Shown one piece after another: positions 23,356 through 32,279 of a stretch of DNA of 64,000 nucleotides. The position numbers were made by a program, and so were the translations under genes. This DNA comes from Cellulomonas sp. C5510 (GTDB taxonomy: Bacteria > Actinomycetota > Actinomycetes > Actinomycetales > Cellulomonadaceae), in the NCBI RefSeq assembly GCF_019797765.1, contig NZ_CP081862.1, forward strand, positions 1,984,001 to 2,048,000, in the 5' to 3' direction. Within the stretch, counting starts at the first letter, position 1. Each line of letters begins with the position of its first letter. The notes below the pieces were generated by a model. That model saw only the letters and a list, made by a program, of their open reading frames with translations. It had not been told where the DNA came from and ran no database searches.

Positions 23356-24420
23356 ATGGGGCAGAACGGCACGTCCGCGCCCGCGCCGCCCCGTCCCGCG
23401 CCCGAGGTCCCGCGGGCGCTGCGGGCGGACCTCGACGGGTACCTGGCCCACCTCACCGTGGAGCGGGGGCTGTCCGCGAACACGCTGGCCGCGTACCGCC
23501 GCGACCTCGCACGGTACGTCGAGCACCTCGCCGCGGCGGGACGCGACGGCATCGGCGACGTGACCGAGGCCGACGTCGAGGACTTCCTCACGGCGGTGCG
23601 CACGGGCTCCGACGGGCGGGCGGTGCTGTCCGCGTCGTCCGCAGCCCGGGCCGTGGTGGCGGTGCGCGGCTGGCACCGGTTCGCCGTCCTCGAGGGCCGG
23701 GCACCCGACGACCCGGCTCGTGCCGTCCGGCCCCCTCAGCAGCCGCAGCGCCTCCCGAAGGCCATCACCACTCACGACGTCGAACGGCTGCTCGGCGCCG
23801 CCTCCCTCGGCGACGGCCCGGCCCCGTTGCGCGACCGCGCCCTGCTGGAGCTCCTGTACTCCACGGGCGCGCGCATCTCGGAGGCCGTCGGGCTGGACGT
23901 CGACGACCTGCAGCTGACCCCCGGTCGTGCGGCGGTGCGGCTGTTCGGGAAGGGGAGCAAGGAGCGGGTCGTGCCGGTCGGGGCCTACGCGGTCGAGGCC
24001 GTCGAGGCGTACCTCGTGCGCGCGAGGCCGGCGCTGGCCGCCGCGGGCCGTGGCGGGTCGGCCGTCTTCCTCAACACCCGCGGGGCGCGGCTGTCGCGTC
24101 AGAGTGCCTGGGCGGTGCTGCGCACTGCCGCCGAGCGGGCCGGCCTCCCCGGGGCGACGCACGTGTCGCCGCACACGCTGCGGCACTCCTTCGCGACCCA
24201 CCTGCTCGCCGGCGGTGCGGACGTGCGCGTGGTCCAGGAGCTGCTCGGGCACGCCTCGGTGACCACGACGCAGATCTACACGCGGGTGACCCCGGACACG
24301 CTCCGGGAGGTCTACGCGACGAGCCACCCGCGGGCACGCCGGGACCAGGCGCGGGACCGGCCCGCGCAGCGCGCGGAGGCACCGGACGGGGACGCCGCCA
24401 CCGGCGCGGGACGCGGCTGA
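23356..24420 (+). CDS. xerD: site-specific tyrosine recombinase XerD
   Basis: 354 residues from ATG 23356 with GGGAGGA five bases upstream. N-terminal SAM-like core-binding domain ([18 protein letters not shown]) and C-terminal catalytic domain with Arg in [11 protein letters not shown], Lys in [23 protein letters not shown], the second His in [10 protein letters not shown] and the nucleophile Tyr in IYTRV. XerD acts with XerC at dif to resolve chromosome dimers. The neighbouring parA-scpA-scpB genes make this the housekeeping recombinase rather than a mobile-element integrase. The last about 30 residues are a charged tail. Confidence 0.93.
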   Translation: MGQNGTSAPAPPRPAPEVPRALRADLDGYLAHLTVERGLSANTLAAYRRDLARYVEHLAAAGRDGIGDVTEADVEDFLTAVRTGSDGRAVLSASSAARAVVAVRGWHRFAVLEGRAPDDPARAVRPPQQPQRLPKAITTHDVERLLGAASLGDGPAPLRDRALLELLYSTGARISEAVGLDVDDLQLTPGRAAVRLFGKGSKERVVPVGAYAVEAVEAYLVRARPALAAAGRGGSAVFLNTRGARLSRQSAWAVLRTAAERAGLPGATHVSPHTLRHSFATHLLAGGADVRVVQELLGHASVTTTQIYTRVTPDTLREVYATSHPRARRDQARDRPAQRAEAPDGDAATGAGRG

Positions 24421-24437
24421 CCGGGGCGCCGCTCCGG

Positions 24438-24443
24438 TAGGTT
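24438..24443 (+). promoter_or_regulatory. -10 hexamer of leaderless parA promoter
   Basis: TAGGTT is followed by 6 nt and the GTG at 24450, in the 29-bp gap after xerD. No ribosome site is visible. Confidence 0.5.
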
Positions 24444-24449
24444 GTGCGG

Positions 24450-25316
24450 GTGGCACGCGAGGAGACGACCGAGACCGCTCTCGACCCGGTGGGCAGGCCC
24501 CTGCCGGACTTCCCCGTCCCCGCGCCGCTCACCGCGCACGGGCCCGCCCGCGTGATCGCGATGTGCAACCAGAAGGGCGGCGTCGGCAAGACGACGACCA
24601 CGATCAACCTCGCCGCGGCGCTGGCCGAGTACGGGCGCCGGGTGCTCATCGTCGACTTCGACCCGCAGGGCGCCGCCTCCGTCGGCCTGGGGATCAGCCC
24701 GCACGAGCTCGACCGCACGGTCTACGACCTGCTCGTCGACCGGCACGCGGCGATCGCCGACCTCGTGCGGCCCACGGAGATCCCCGGTCTCGACCTGCTG
24801 CCGGCGAACATCGACCTGTCGGCCGCCGAGGTCCAGCTCGTGTCCGAGGTGGCGAGGGAGTCGATCCTGTCCCGCGTCCTGCGTCCCGTGCTGGACGACT
24901 ACGACGTCGTGCTCATCGACTGCCAGCCGTCGCTCGGCCTGCTCACCGTGAACGCGCTCACGGCGGCGCACGGCGTCCTCATCCCCCTGGAGTGCGAGTT
25001 CTTCGCCCTGCGTGGCGTGGCGCTGCTCGTGGAGACCATCGAGAAGGTGCGCGACCGGCTGAACCCCCGCCTCGAGGTCGACGGCATCCTGGCCACCATG
25101 TACGACCCCCGGACGCTGCACGCCCGCGAGGTCGTGGCCCGCGTCCACGAGGCATTCGGGGACACGCTGCTCCACACCGTGATCGGCCGGACCGTGAAGT
25201 TCCCCGACGCGTCCGTGGCGGCGGAGCCCATCACCACCTACGCGCCGACGCACGCCGGGGCGCACGCGTACCGGCAGCTGGCCCGGGAGCTCGTCGCCCG
25301 TGGCGACGCCGCCTGA
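24450..25316 (+). CDS. parA: ParA/Soj family ATPase
   Basis: 288 residues from GTG 24450 (a GTG at 24444 is also in frame). Deviant Walker A CNQKGGVGKTTT, then FDPQGAASVGLGI, and VVLIDCQPSLGLLTVNAL as Walker B. This is the ParA paralogue that sits beside scpAB in actinobacteria, not the origin-proximal parAB pair; no parB is in the window. ParA ATPases position chromosomal or protein cargo on the nucleoid. Its end overlaps the scpA start by 17 bp. Confidence 0.93.
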   Translation: MAREETTETALDPVGRPLPDFPVPAPLTAHGPARVIAMCNQKGGVGKTTTTINLAAALAEYGRRVLIVDFDPQGAASVGLGISPHELDRTVYDLLVDRHAAIADLVRPTEIPGLDLLPANIDLSAAEVQLVSEVARESILSRVLRPVLDDYDVVLIDCQPSLGLLTVNALTAAHGVLIPLECEFFALRGVALLVETIEKVRDRLNPRLEVDGILATMYDPRTLHAREVVARVHEAFGDTLLHTVIGRTVKFPDASVAAEPITTYAPTHAGAHAYRQLARELVARGDAA

Positions 25317-26178
25317 GACGCCCGCGCCGCCGCAGCCCGACGGGACGACCGGTGCGGCCCCCGTCGGCTCGAGCGCGTTCGAGGTGCACCTCGACAACTT
25401 CTCCGGCCCGTTCGACCTGCTCCTCGGGCTGATCTCCCGGCACAAGCTCGACATCACCGAGGTCGCCCTCGCCGTCGTGACCGACGAGTTCATCGCGCAC
25501 ATCCGCGCCGCCGAACGCGCGGCCACCGCGGGCGGGCGCACCTGGGACCTCGGCCAGGCGAGCGAGTTCCTGCTCGTGGCGGCGACGCTGCTGGACCTCA
25601 AGGCGGCGCGGCTGCTGCCGGCGGGCGACGTCGAGGACGCCGAGGACCTCGAGCTGCTCGAGGCCCGGGACCTGCTGTTCGCGCGGCTGCTGCAGTACCG
25701 GGCCTACAAGGTGGTCGCCGCGGACATCGGGCGGCGGCTGCTCGAGCAGGGTCGGCGGTTCCCGCGCACCGTCGAGCTCGAGCCGCAGCTCGCGGCGATG
25801 TTGCCGGAGCTGGTCTGGCAGATCGGGCCGCAGGAGCTCGCGGTGCTGGCCGCGAAGGCGCTCTCCCCGCCGCCGCCCCCGCCGGGTGTCGACATCAGCC
25901 ACCTGCACGCGCCCGCGGTGAGCGTCCGGGAGCAGGCCGCCCTGGTGGTGGACCGCCTGCGCCACTCGGGCGCGACCACGTTCCGCGCGCTGACGGCCGA
26001 CGCCGACTCGACGCTGGTCGTCGTCGCGCGGTTCCTCGCGCTGCTCGAGCTGTTCCGCGAGGGCGCGGTGGGCTTCGACCAGATGGCGCCGCTCGGCGAG
26101 CTGACGGTGCGGTGGACGGGGGCCGACGACGGCGACGTCGCGGTGGAGTCGGACTTCGACGAGGGGACGGACGCATGA
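25300..26178 (+). CDS. scpA: segregation and condensation protein A
   Basis: 292 residues from GTG 25300, inside the end of parA. The kleisin N-terminal motif FEVHLDNFSGPFDLLLGLISRHKLDITEVALA is intact, followed by EFLLVAATLLDLKAARLLP and the C-terminal winged helix (VVVARFLALLELFREGAVGFDQ). ScpA bridges the SMC heads together with ScpB in chromosome compaction. A Pro run (residues about 188-194) separates the domains. Stop overlaps scpB by 4 bp. Confidence 0.95.
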   Translation: MATPPETPAPPQPDGTTGAAPVGSSAFEVHLDNFSGPFDLLLGLISRHKLDITEVALAVVTDEFIAHIRAAERAATAGGRTWDLGQASEFLLVAATLLDLKAARLLPAGDVEDAEDLELLEARDLLFARLLQYRAYKVVAADIGRRLLEQGRRFPRTVELEPQLAAMLPELVWQIGPQELAVLAAKALSPPPPPPGVDISHLHAPAVSVREQAALVVDRLRHSGATTFRALTADADSTLVVVARFLALLELFREGAVGFDQMAPLGELTVRWTGADDGDVAVESDFDEGTDA

Positions 26179-26849
26179 CGGACGAGCCGACCGGGGGCGC
26201 GCCCGTGCCGCCCCTCGCGGAGGGGGAGCAGGCGCCCGCGCCGGAGGAGCTCGCCTTCGACGTCGCCGACCTGCCCGGCGGGGCGCTGGCGGCGCTCGAG
26301 GCGGTGCTGATGGTCGCCGACGAGCCCGTCCCGGCGGTGCGTCTCGCGACGGTGCTCGGCCTGCCGACCGGGGAGGTCGTCGACCTGCTGCGCACGCTCG
26401 CGGAGGAGTACCGGGGCGAGCACGGCGGACGCGCCCGCGGCTTCGAGCTGCGGCAGGTGGGTGACGGCTGGCGGATCTACTCGGCGCCCGCGTACCACCA
26501 GGTGGTCGGCCGGTTCGTGCTCGACGGCCAGACCGCCCGCCTGACGCAGGCAGCGCTCGAGACGCTCGCCGTGATCGCGTACCGCCAGCCCGTGACGAGG
26601 GGGCAGGTGTCAGGGGTCCGGGGCGTCAACGTGGACGGTGTCGTGCGCACGCTGACCGCCCGTGGTCTGGTGGCCGAGGCGGGCGTCGACCCGGCCTCCG
26701 GTGCGGTCCTGTACCGGACCACGGGATACTTCTTGGAGCGGATGGGCCTCACGAACCTCGACGAGCTGCCCCCGCTCGCCCCGTACCTGCCCGAGATCGA
26801 TGCGTTCGACGGGCTGGACGGGGCCGACAGGACGAACGGAGACAGGTGA
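26175..26849 (+). CDS. scpB: segregation and condensation protein B
   Basis: 224 residues from ATG 26175 (ATGA overlap with scpA). Two winged-helix domains: LAALEAVLMVADEPVPAVRLATVLG and TQAALETLAVIAYRQPVTRGQVSGVRGVNVDGVVRTL, the second being the most conserved ScpB motif. It dimerises and binds ScpA in the SMC complex. The end TGATG overlaps an ATG in the next region, discussed under the pseudouridine synthase. Confidence 0.95.
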   Translation: MTDEPTGGAPVPPLAEGEQAPAPEELAFDVADLPGGALAALEAVLMVADEPVPAVRLATVLGLPTGEVVDLLRTLAEEYRGEHGGRARGFELRQVGDGWRIYSAPAYHQVVGRFVLDGQTARLTQAALETLAVIAYRQPVTRGQVSGVRGVNVDGVVRTLTARGLVAEAGVDPASGAVLYRTTGYFLERMGLTNLDELPPLAPYLPEIDAFDGLDGADRTNGDR

Positions 26850-26852
26850 TGG

Positions 26853-28040
26853 GTGCAGCAGGGCAGGACGGTCGCGGAGGGTCGGGCGGCGCACGTCGCG
26901 GCGGTGGCCCGCGGGGTGGCGCGACGGGTCGGCCCGGCGGCGCCGGCGCGGGCCGGGGCGGGCGGGCGGTGGCGCCCGCGGTGGTCGCGACGGCGGTGGC
27001 GTGAGCGGGGCGGGACGCGGAGCGGGGGCCGGGGCGGCGCTCCGCGCGGGGACGCGGGTGCGCCGCGCGGGGCGGGAGGCGCGGCCGGACGGGGCGGCGC
27101 CGGTGCGCCCCGCGGTGGTGCGCCGGCCCGTGGCGGCGCCGGTGCACCCCGCAGCGGGTCGGACGCCCCCCGCGGTGGCGGTGGACCCCGTGGCGGCGCG
27201 GGCCCGCGGCGCGGTCCCGACCTGGGCCGCCCGGGCGCGGCCTGGCCGTCCCGTCCGCCGCAGCAGCGCCGCCCGCGTCCGCAGCGCGAGCAGCAGGACC
27301 TCGACGTGCACGACCCCGAGGGCGTGCGGCTGCAGAAGGTGCTCGCGCAGGCGGGTCTCGGCTCGCGCCGGGCCTGCGAGGAGCTGATCACGTCGGGCCG
27401 TGTCTCGGTGGACGACCAGGTGGTCGTGGAGCTCGGCGTGCGCGTCGACCCCCGGTCGGCGGTCATCCACGTGGACGGCCTCCGGCTGCAGCTCGACCGG
27501 TCCGTGGTGACGCTCGCGCTGAACAAGCCGCTGGGCGTGGTGTCGACCATGCACGACCCCGAGGGGCGCCCGTCGCTGGCGCAGTACGTCCAGAACCGCG
27601 AGGAGCGCCTGTTCCACGTCGGGCGGCTCGACGCCGACTCCGAGGGGCTGATGCTGCTCACCAACGACGGCGAGCTGGCGAACCGGCTGTCGCACCCGTC
27701 GCACGGCGTCGCGAAGACGTACCTGGCGACCGTGGAGGGCCGGGTCGCGGGCAACCTCGGGTCGGTGCTGCGCAAGGGCGTGGAGCTGGAGGACGGCGTG
27801 GTGACCGTGGACTCCTTCCGGGTCGTGGACGCCACGCCGCAGGCGAGCATGGTCGAGCTGGTGCTCCACGAGGGCCGCAACCGTGTGGTGCGCCGACTCC
27901 TCGAGGAGGTCGGGCACCCGGTGACGCGGCTGCTGCGCACCCAGATCGGCCCGATCAAGCTGGGCGACCTGCGTCCGGGGCGCACGCGCGTGCTCGGCAA
28001 GGCGGAGGTCGGCTCCCTGATGACGTCGGTGGGCATGTGA
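26853..28040 (+). CDS. 23S rRNA pseudouridine synthase (RluB/RsuA family) with Gly/Arg-rich N-terminus
   Basis: 395 residues if read from GTG 26853. The first about 145 residues are Gly/Arg/Pro/Ala-rich low complexity. Then the S4 RNA-binding domain (VRLQKVLAQAGLGSRRACEEL) and the catalytic domain with LNKPLGVVSTMHDP, the catalytic Asp motif GRLDADSEGLMLLTNDG, and GRNRVVRRLLEEVGHPV. It converts uridines of 23S rRNA to pseudouridine. The N-terminus is uncertain: an ATG at 26849 overlapping the scpB stop (TGATG) opens another frame beginning MGAAGQDGRGGSGG that ends at 27003, and a frame change in this G+C-rich stretch may be real or a sequence error. The stop overlaps the next gene (GTGA). Confidence 0.88.
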   Translation: MQQGRTVAEGRAAHVAAVARGVARRVGPAAPARAGAGGRWRPRWSRRRWRERGGTRSGGRGGAPRGDAGAPRGAGGAAGRGGAGAPRGGAPARGGAGAPRSGSDAPRGGGGPRGGAGPRRGPDLGRPGAAWPSRPPQQRRPRPQREQQDLDVHDPEGVRLQKVLAQAGLGSRRACEELITSGRVSVDDQVVVELGVRVDPRSAVIHVDGLRLQLDRSVVTLALNKPLGVVSTMHDPEGRPSLAQYVQNREERLFHVGRLDADSEGLMLLTNDGELANRLSHPSHGVAKTYLATVEGRVAGNLGSVLRKGVELEDGVVTVDSFRVVDATPQASMVELVLHEGRNRVVRRLLEEVGHPVTRLLRTQIGPIKLGDLRPGRTRVLGKAEVGSLMTSVGM

Positions 28041-29158
28041 GCGGGAACGGCGCCGTCGCGACCCGCGGGCCCGTCCGGGTCGTCGGCACCGGCCTGCTCG
28101 GGGCGTCCGTCGGCCTGGCGCTGACCGCCCGGGGGGTCGACGTCACGCTGCACGACCCGTCCCGGACCGCCCTGGCGCTCGCGCGCGACGTGGGCGCGGG
28201 CCGACCGGCCGCGGCCGGTGACGCCGATCCCGCGCTCGTGGTGGTCGCCGCGCCCCCGGACGTCACGGCGGACGTCGTGCTGGCGGAGCTCGCGGCGCAC
28301 CCCGGGGCGGTCGTCACCGACGTGGCGAGCGTCAAGGGCTACGTGCTGCGTGAGCTGCGCGCCGCCGGGGCCGACCTCACGCGGTACGTCGGCTCGCACC
28401 CGATGGCCGGACGGGAGCGTTCCGGCCCCGCCTCCGCCGTGCCGGACCTGTTCGTCGGGCGGCCGTGGGTGGTCGTCGACTCCGGGGAGACGCGCCCCGA
28501 CGCGCTGCTCGCGGTCCGCGCGCTCGCCGCCGACCTCGGGGCCGTCCCGGTCTCGATGGACGCCGAGGCGCACGACGCCGCGGTCGCGGTGGTGTCGCAC
28601 GTGCCCCAGGTCGCCGCGAGCCTCGTGGCCGCACGGCTGCGTGGCGCGGAACCGGAGGCGCTCGGACTCGCCGGGCAGGGTCTGCGTGACGTGACGCGCA
28701 TCGCGTCCTCGGACCCGGCGCTGTGGACGTCGATCCTCGCGGCCAACGCGGGGGCCGTGCGGGACGTGCTCGCGGGCCTGCGCCAGGACCTGGACGAGGT
28801 GCTGGCCGCGATCGACAGCGCCGCCCGCTCCACGGGGCCGGAGGACGTCGAGCTGGGTGCGCTCGCGCGGCTGGCCCGCCTGCTCGCCGACGGCAACGCC
28901 GGGGTCGCGCTGGTGCCCGGCAAGCACGGCGGCGCCCCGCGCACGTACGCGGTCGTCACGGCGCTGGTCCCCGACCAGCCCGGCGAGCTGGCCCGGCTGC
29001 TGACGGACGTCGGTGCCGCGGGCGTGAACCTGGAGGACCTGCAGCTCGAGCACGCGGCGGGACGGCCCGTCGGCATGGCGTCGGTGTCCGTGGACCCGGC
29101 GCGCTCGGCGCACCTGGAGGCGGAGCTGACGGCCCGCGGATGGAGGCTGGTGAGGTGA
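28037..29158 (+). CDS. tyrA: prephenate dehydrogenase with C-terminal ACT domain
   Basis: 373 residues from GTG 28037, overlapping the previous stop. Rossmann motif VRVVGTGLLGASVGLAL, VTDVASVKGYV, the substrate motif GSHPMAGRERSG, and SHVPQVAASLVAARL are characteristic of TyrA. The last about 75 residues (TYAVVTALVPDQPGELARLL) form an ACT domain, suggesting feedback control by tyrosine (inference). It makes 4-hydroxyphenylpyruvate for tyrosine synthesis. Stop overlaps the cmk start. Confidence 0.94.
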   Translation: MSGNGAVATRGPVRVVGTGLLGASVGLALTARGVDVTLHDPSRTALALARDVGAGRPAAAGDADPALVVVAAPPDVTADVVLAELAAHPGAVVTDVASVKGYVLRELRAAGADLTRYVGSHPMAGRERSGPASAVPDLFVGRPWVVVDSGETRPDALLAVRALAADLGAVPVSMDAEAHDAAVAVVSHVPQVAASLVAARLRGAEPEALGLAGQGLRDVTRIASSDPALWTSILAANAGAVRDVLAGLRQDLDEVLAAIDSAARSTGPEDVELGALARLARLLADGNAGVALVPGKHGGAPRTYAVVTALVPDQPGELARLLTDVGAAGVNLEDLQLEHAAGRPVGMASVSVDPARSAHLEAELTARGWRLVR

Positions 29159-29898
29159 CGACGCGTGACGACGCGACGACGGGGACGGGACGCCGCGGTG
29201 TGGTGGTGGCGATCGACGGCCCGTCCGGGTCCGGCAAGTCCACCGTGTCGCGCCGGGTGGCCGAGCGGCTCGGCCTGGCGTACCTGGACACGGGTGCGAT
29301 GTACCGCGCGGCGACGTGGTGGGCGCTGCACCGCGGTGTCCCGCTGGCCGACGGCGAGGCGGTCGCCGCGCTCGTGCGCGAGATGCCGCTGGTCATGGGG
29401 GTCGATCCGCGCGAGCCGAGCGTGCACGTGGACGGCCACGACGTGGGAGAGGCGATCCGCGAGACCGCGATCTCGTCCGCCGTGAGCGCCGTCGCGACCA
29501 ACCTCGAGGTCCGCGCGGAGCTCGGGCGCAGGCAGCGCGAGGAGATCGCGGCGCAGGCCGTGCCGTCCTCGTTCTCCGGCGGGCGCGGCGTCGTCGCCGA
29601 GGGCCGCGACATCACGACGGTCATCGCACCCGACGCCGACGTGCGGCTGCTGCTCACCGCCAGCGAGGAGGCCCGCCTGGCGCGGCGCGCCCGCGAGGTG
29701 CACGGCTCGGACGACGCGGCGGCCGTCGAGGCCACCCGGGACCAGGTGGTGCGGCGCGACGCGGACGACTCGACGGTCTCCCAGTTCCTCGTGGCCTCCG
29801 ACGGCGTCGTGACCGTCGACTCGTCCGAGCTCGACCTGGACCAGACCGTGCAGGCGGTCCTCGACGTGGTGGCCCGCGTCGCGGACGTCCACGCGTGA
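29155..29898 (+). CDS. cmk: cytidylate kinase
   Basis: 247 residues from GTG 29155, with GGAGG 8 nt upstream and a GTGA overlap with tyrA. P-loop VVAIDGPSGSGKSTVSRRVA, LAYLDTGAMYRAAT, GRGVVAEGRDITTVIAPDA and the LID-like arginines (RLARRAREVHG, RRDADDSTV) define Cmk. It phosphorylates CMP and dCMP. The der gene follows two genes downstream, the conserved cmk-plsC-der arrangement. Confidence 0.96.
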   Translation: MTTRDDATTGTGRRGVVVAIDGPSGSGKSTVSRRVAERLGLAYLDTGAMYRAATWWALHRGVPLADGEAVAALVREMPLVMGVDPREPSVHVDGHDVGEAIRETAISSAVSAVATNLEVRAELGRRQREEIAAQAVPSSFSGGRGVVAEGRDITTVIAPDADVRLLLTASEEARLARRAREVHGSDDAAAVEATRDQVVRRDADDSTVSQFLVASDGVVTVDSSELDLDQTVQAVLDVVARVADVHA

Positions 29899-30602
29899 CC
29901 GCGGCGGGTCGGGCCGAGGGCGCCGGCGCCCGGCCGGCGGCGCCGGAGCGCCGGTACGCGGAGCGACCGGTCCCACGCGGGGCCCGGGCCATCGGGTGGT
30001 TCCTGGCGCACGCGCTGTGGGACGCGCGGGTGGCCGGGGCGGAGCACGTGCCGACCTCGGGCCCGGTGCTGCTCGCCGCGAACCACACGAGCGTCGTCGA
30101 CGGGCCGCTGCTGGCCGGCGTCACCCCGCGACCGGTGCACATCCTGGTCAAGGAGGAGATGTTCGCGGGACCGTTCGCGGGCATCCTGCGCTGGTCCGGC
30201 CAGATCCCGGTCGACCGCTCCGGTGGCCGCGCGGCGCTGGTGACCGCGCTCGGTGTGCTGCAGCGCGGGGACGCCGTGGGGGTGTTCCCCGAGGGCAACC
30301 GCGGGCGCGGTGACGCGGCGTCCGCGCGGGCGGGCGTCGCCTGGCTCGCCGTGAACGGCCACGCGCCGGTCGTCCCGGTCGCGATCCTCGGCACCCGGCG
30401 CACGGGGGAGTCCGTCGGCCACGTCCCCGGCCCGCGGCGTCGCCTGCACGTGCAGATCGGGGAGCCGCTGGACGTCCAGCCGGCTGCGGGGCAGTCGCGG
30501 CGCGACGCGATCGCGGCCGGCACCGAGGCGGTGCGGATCGCCCTGCAGAGCCTCGTCGCGGCCGCCGCGGAGCGCACGGGGACGTCGCTGCCGAGCGCCT
30601 GA
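29895..30602 (+). CDS. plsC: 1-acyl-sn-glycerol-3-phosphate acyltransferase (PlsC family)
   Basis: 235 residues from GTG 29895, overlapping cmk by 4 bp. The acyltransferase HxxxxD motif is NHTSVVDGPLL and the lysophosphatidate-binding motif is FPEGNRGRGD; VPVAILGTR and a basic C-terminal half follow. The N-terminal about 35 residues are charged, then one amphipathic or hydrophobic helix. It should acylate lysophosphatidic acid at the inner face of the membrane; paralogues with other acceptors exist in actinobacteria. Confidence 0.9.
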   Translation: MTAAGRAEGAGARPAAPERRYAERPVPRGARAIGWFLAHALWDARVAGAEHVPTSGPVLLAANHTSVVDGPLLAGVTPRPVHILVKEEMFAGPFAGILRWSGQIPVDRSGGRAALVTALGVLQRGDAVGVFPEGNRGRGDAASARAGVAWLAVNGHAPVVPVAILGTRRTGESVGHVPGPRRRLHVQIGEPLDVQPAAGQSRRDAIAAGTEAVRIALQSLVAAAAERTGTSLPSA

Positions 30603-30703
30603 CGGCCCCGGACGCGGGGCGCGGAGACCCCGGGCGCGGGGCGCGGCGACCCGGCGCGCCGGGCTCGACGCAGGGGCCGGTCGTCCGCGGCCCGCCCGTC
30701 GGG

Positions 30704-30709
30704 GACAAT
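30704..30709 (+). promoter_or_regulatory. -10 hexamer of leaderless der promoter
   Basis: GACAAT is followed by 7 nt and the ATG at 30717, favouring that start over the in-frame ATG at 30708, whose first two bases belong to the hexamer. The 114-bp plsC-der gap otherwise holds only G+C-rich direct repeats of GCGGGGCGCGG. Confidence 0.45.
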
Positions 30710-30716
30710 GGTGCCC

Positions 30717-32279
30717 ATGCGTGACAGCGAGCCGGCCCAGCCGACCACCAGCGGACCCGTCGACGGGAACGCCGACGTCGACCTCGACCTCGACGAGGGC
30801 GGGTCGGCCGACGTGCCGGTCGGCGCCGCGGACGGTGAGCCGGCGGACGACGAGGCCCGCGAGCGGGCGCTGCGCGCCGGCCTGGAGGAGTACGAGCTCG
30901 AGGACGAGGACGTCGCGCTGCTGTCGGGTGCGACGGGCGACGGCGACGAGGACGGGATCGAGGTCGCCCTCCCCGTCCTGGCCGTCGTCGGCCGGCCGAA
31001 CGTCGGCAAGTCGACGCTGGTCAACCGCATCCTCGGTCGCCGCGAGGCCGTGGTCGAGGACCGCCCGGGCGTAACCCGCGACCGCGTGTCGTACCCCGCG
31101 GAGTGGGCCGGGCGGCGCTTCACCCTGGTGGACACCGGCGGCTGGGAGGTCGACGTCGCGGGCATCGAGGCGCGCGTGGCGGAGCAGGCGGAGGTGGCGA
31201 TCTCCCTGGCCGACGCCGTGCTGTTCGTCGTCGACGCGACCGTGGGGCCGACGGCCACCGACGAGCGCGTCGTGCGCCTGCTGCGCAAGTCCGGCAAGCC
31301 GGTGGTGCTCTGCGCCAACAAGGTCGACGGTCCCCGGGTCGAGGCCGACGCCTCCGAGCTGTGGAGCCTCGGGCTGGGCGAGCCGCACCCCGTCTCCGCG
31401 CTGCACGGCCGCGGGACGGGCGACCTGCTGGACGCCGCGATGGACGCCCTGCCGCGCGTGTCGCAGCACGGCACCGTGCGTCCGGGCGGCCCCCGCCGCG
31501 TCGCGCTGGTCGGGCGGCCCAACGTCGGCAAGTCGTCGCTGCTGAACAAGGTGCTCGGCACGAACCGGGTGGTCGTCGACGACACCGCGGGCACCACGCG
31601 CGACCCGGTGGACGAGCTGGTCGAGCTCAAGGGCGTCCCGTGGTGGTTCGTGGACACCGCGGGCATCCGGCGGCGCGTCCACCAGACGTCCGGGGCCGAC
31701 TTCTACGCGTCGCTGCGCACCCAGGCCGCGATCGAGAAGGCCGAGGTGGCGGTGGTGCTGCTCGACGCGTCGCAGCCGCTGACCGAGCAGGACACGCGCG
31801 TGATCCAGCAGGTCATCGACGCCGGGCGCGCCCTGGTCATCGCGTACAACAAGTGGGACCTCATGGACGAGGACCGCCGGCCGTACCTGGAGCGCGAGAT
31901 CGAGCGGGACCTCGTGCAGATCCAGTGGGCGCCGCGCGTGAACATCTCGGCGCGGACGGGCTGGCACACGGACCGGCTCGTCCCGGCGCTGACGCGGTCG
32001 CTGGAGTCGTGGGACACCCGCGTGCCGACGGGCCGGCTGAACGCGTTCCTCGGGGAGCTGGTCGCGGCGCACCCGCACCCGCTGCGCGGGGGGAAGCAGC
32101 CGCGGATCCTGTTCGCGACGCAGGCGTCCACCCGTCCGCCGCGGTTCGTCATCTTCGCCACGGGGTTCCTGGAGGCCGGGTACCGGCGGTTCATCGAGCG
32201 CCGGCTGCGCGAGACCTTCGGTTTCGAGGGGACGCCGATCTCGATCTCCGTCCGGGTGCGGGAGAAGCGCAAGCGGTGA
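30717..32279 (+). CDS. der: ribosome biogenesis GTPase Der (EngA)
   Basis: 520 residues. Two tandem GTPase domains: [14 protein letters not shown] with DTGG and NKVD, then [15 protein letters not shown] with DTAGIRR and NKWD, followed by the KH-like C-terminal domain ([15 protein letters not shown]). Essential for 50S maturation. An acidic disordered N-terminal extension of about 80 residues (rich in Asp/Glu/Gly) precedes the first domain, as in other actinobacterial Der proteins. Stop overlaps the next gene (GTGA). Confidence 0.97.
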   Translation: MRDSEPAQPTTSGPVDGNADVDLDLDEGGSADVPVGAADGEPADDEARERALRAGLEEYELEDEDVALLSGATGDGDEDGIEVALPVLAVVGRPNVGKSTLVNRILGRREAVVEDRPGVTRDRVSYPAEWAGRRFTLVDTGGWEVDVAGIEARVAEQAEVAISLADAVLFVVDATVGPTATDERVVRLLRKSGKPVVLCANKVDGPRVEADASELWSLGLGEPHPVSALHGRGTGDLLDAAMDALPRVSQHGTVRPGGPRRVALVGRPNVGKSSLLNKVLGTNRVVVDDTAGTTRDPVDELVELKGVPWWFVDTAGIRRRVHQTSGADFYASLRTQAAIEKAEVAVVLLDASQPLTEQDTRVIQQVIDAGRALVIAYNKWDLMDEDRRPYLEREIERDLVQIQWAPRVNISARTGWHTDRLVPALTRSLESWDTRVPTGRLNAFLGELVAAHPHPLRGGKQPRILFATQASTRPPRFVIFATGFLEAGYRRFIERRLRETFGFEGTPISISVRVREKRKR

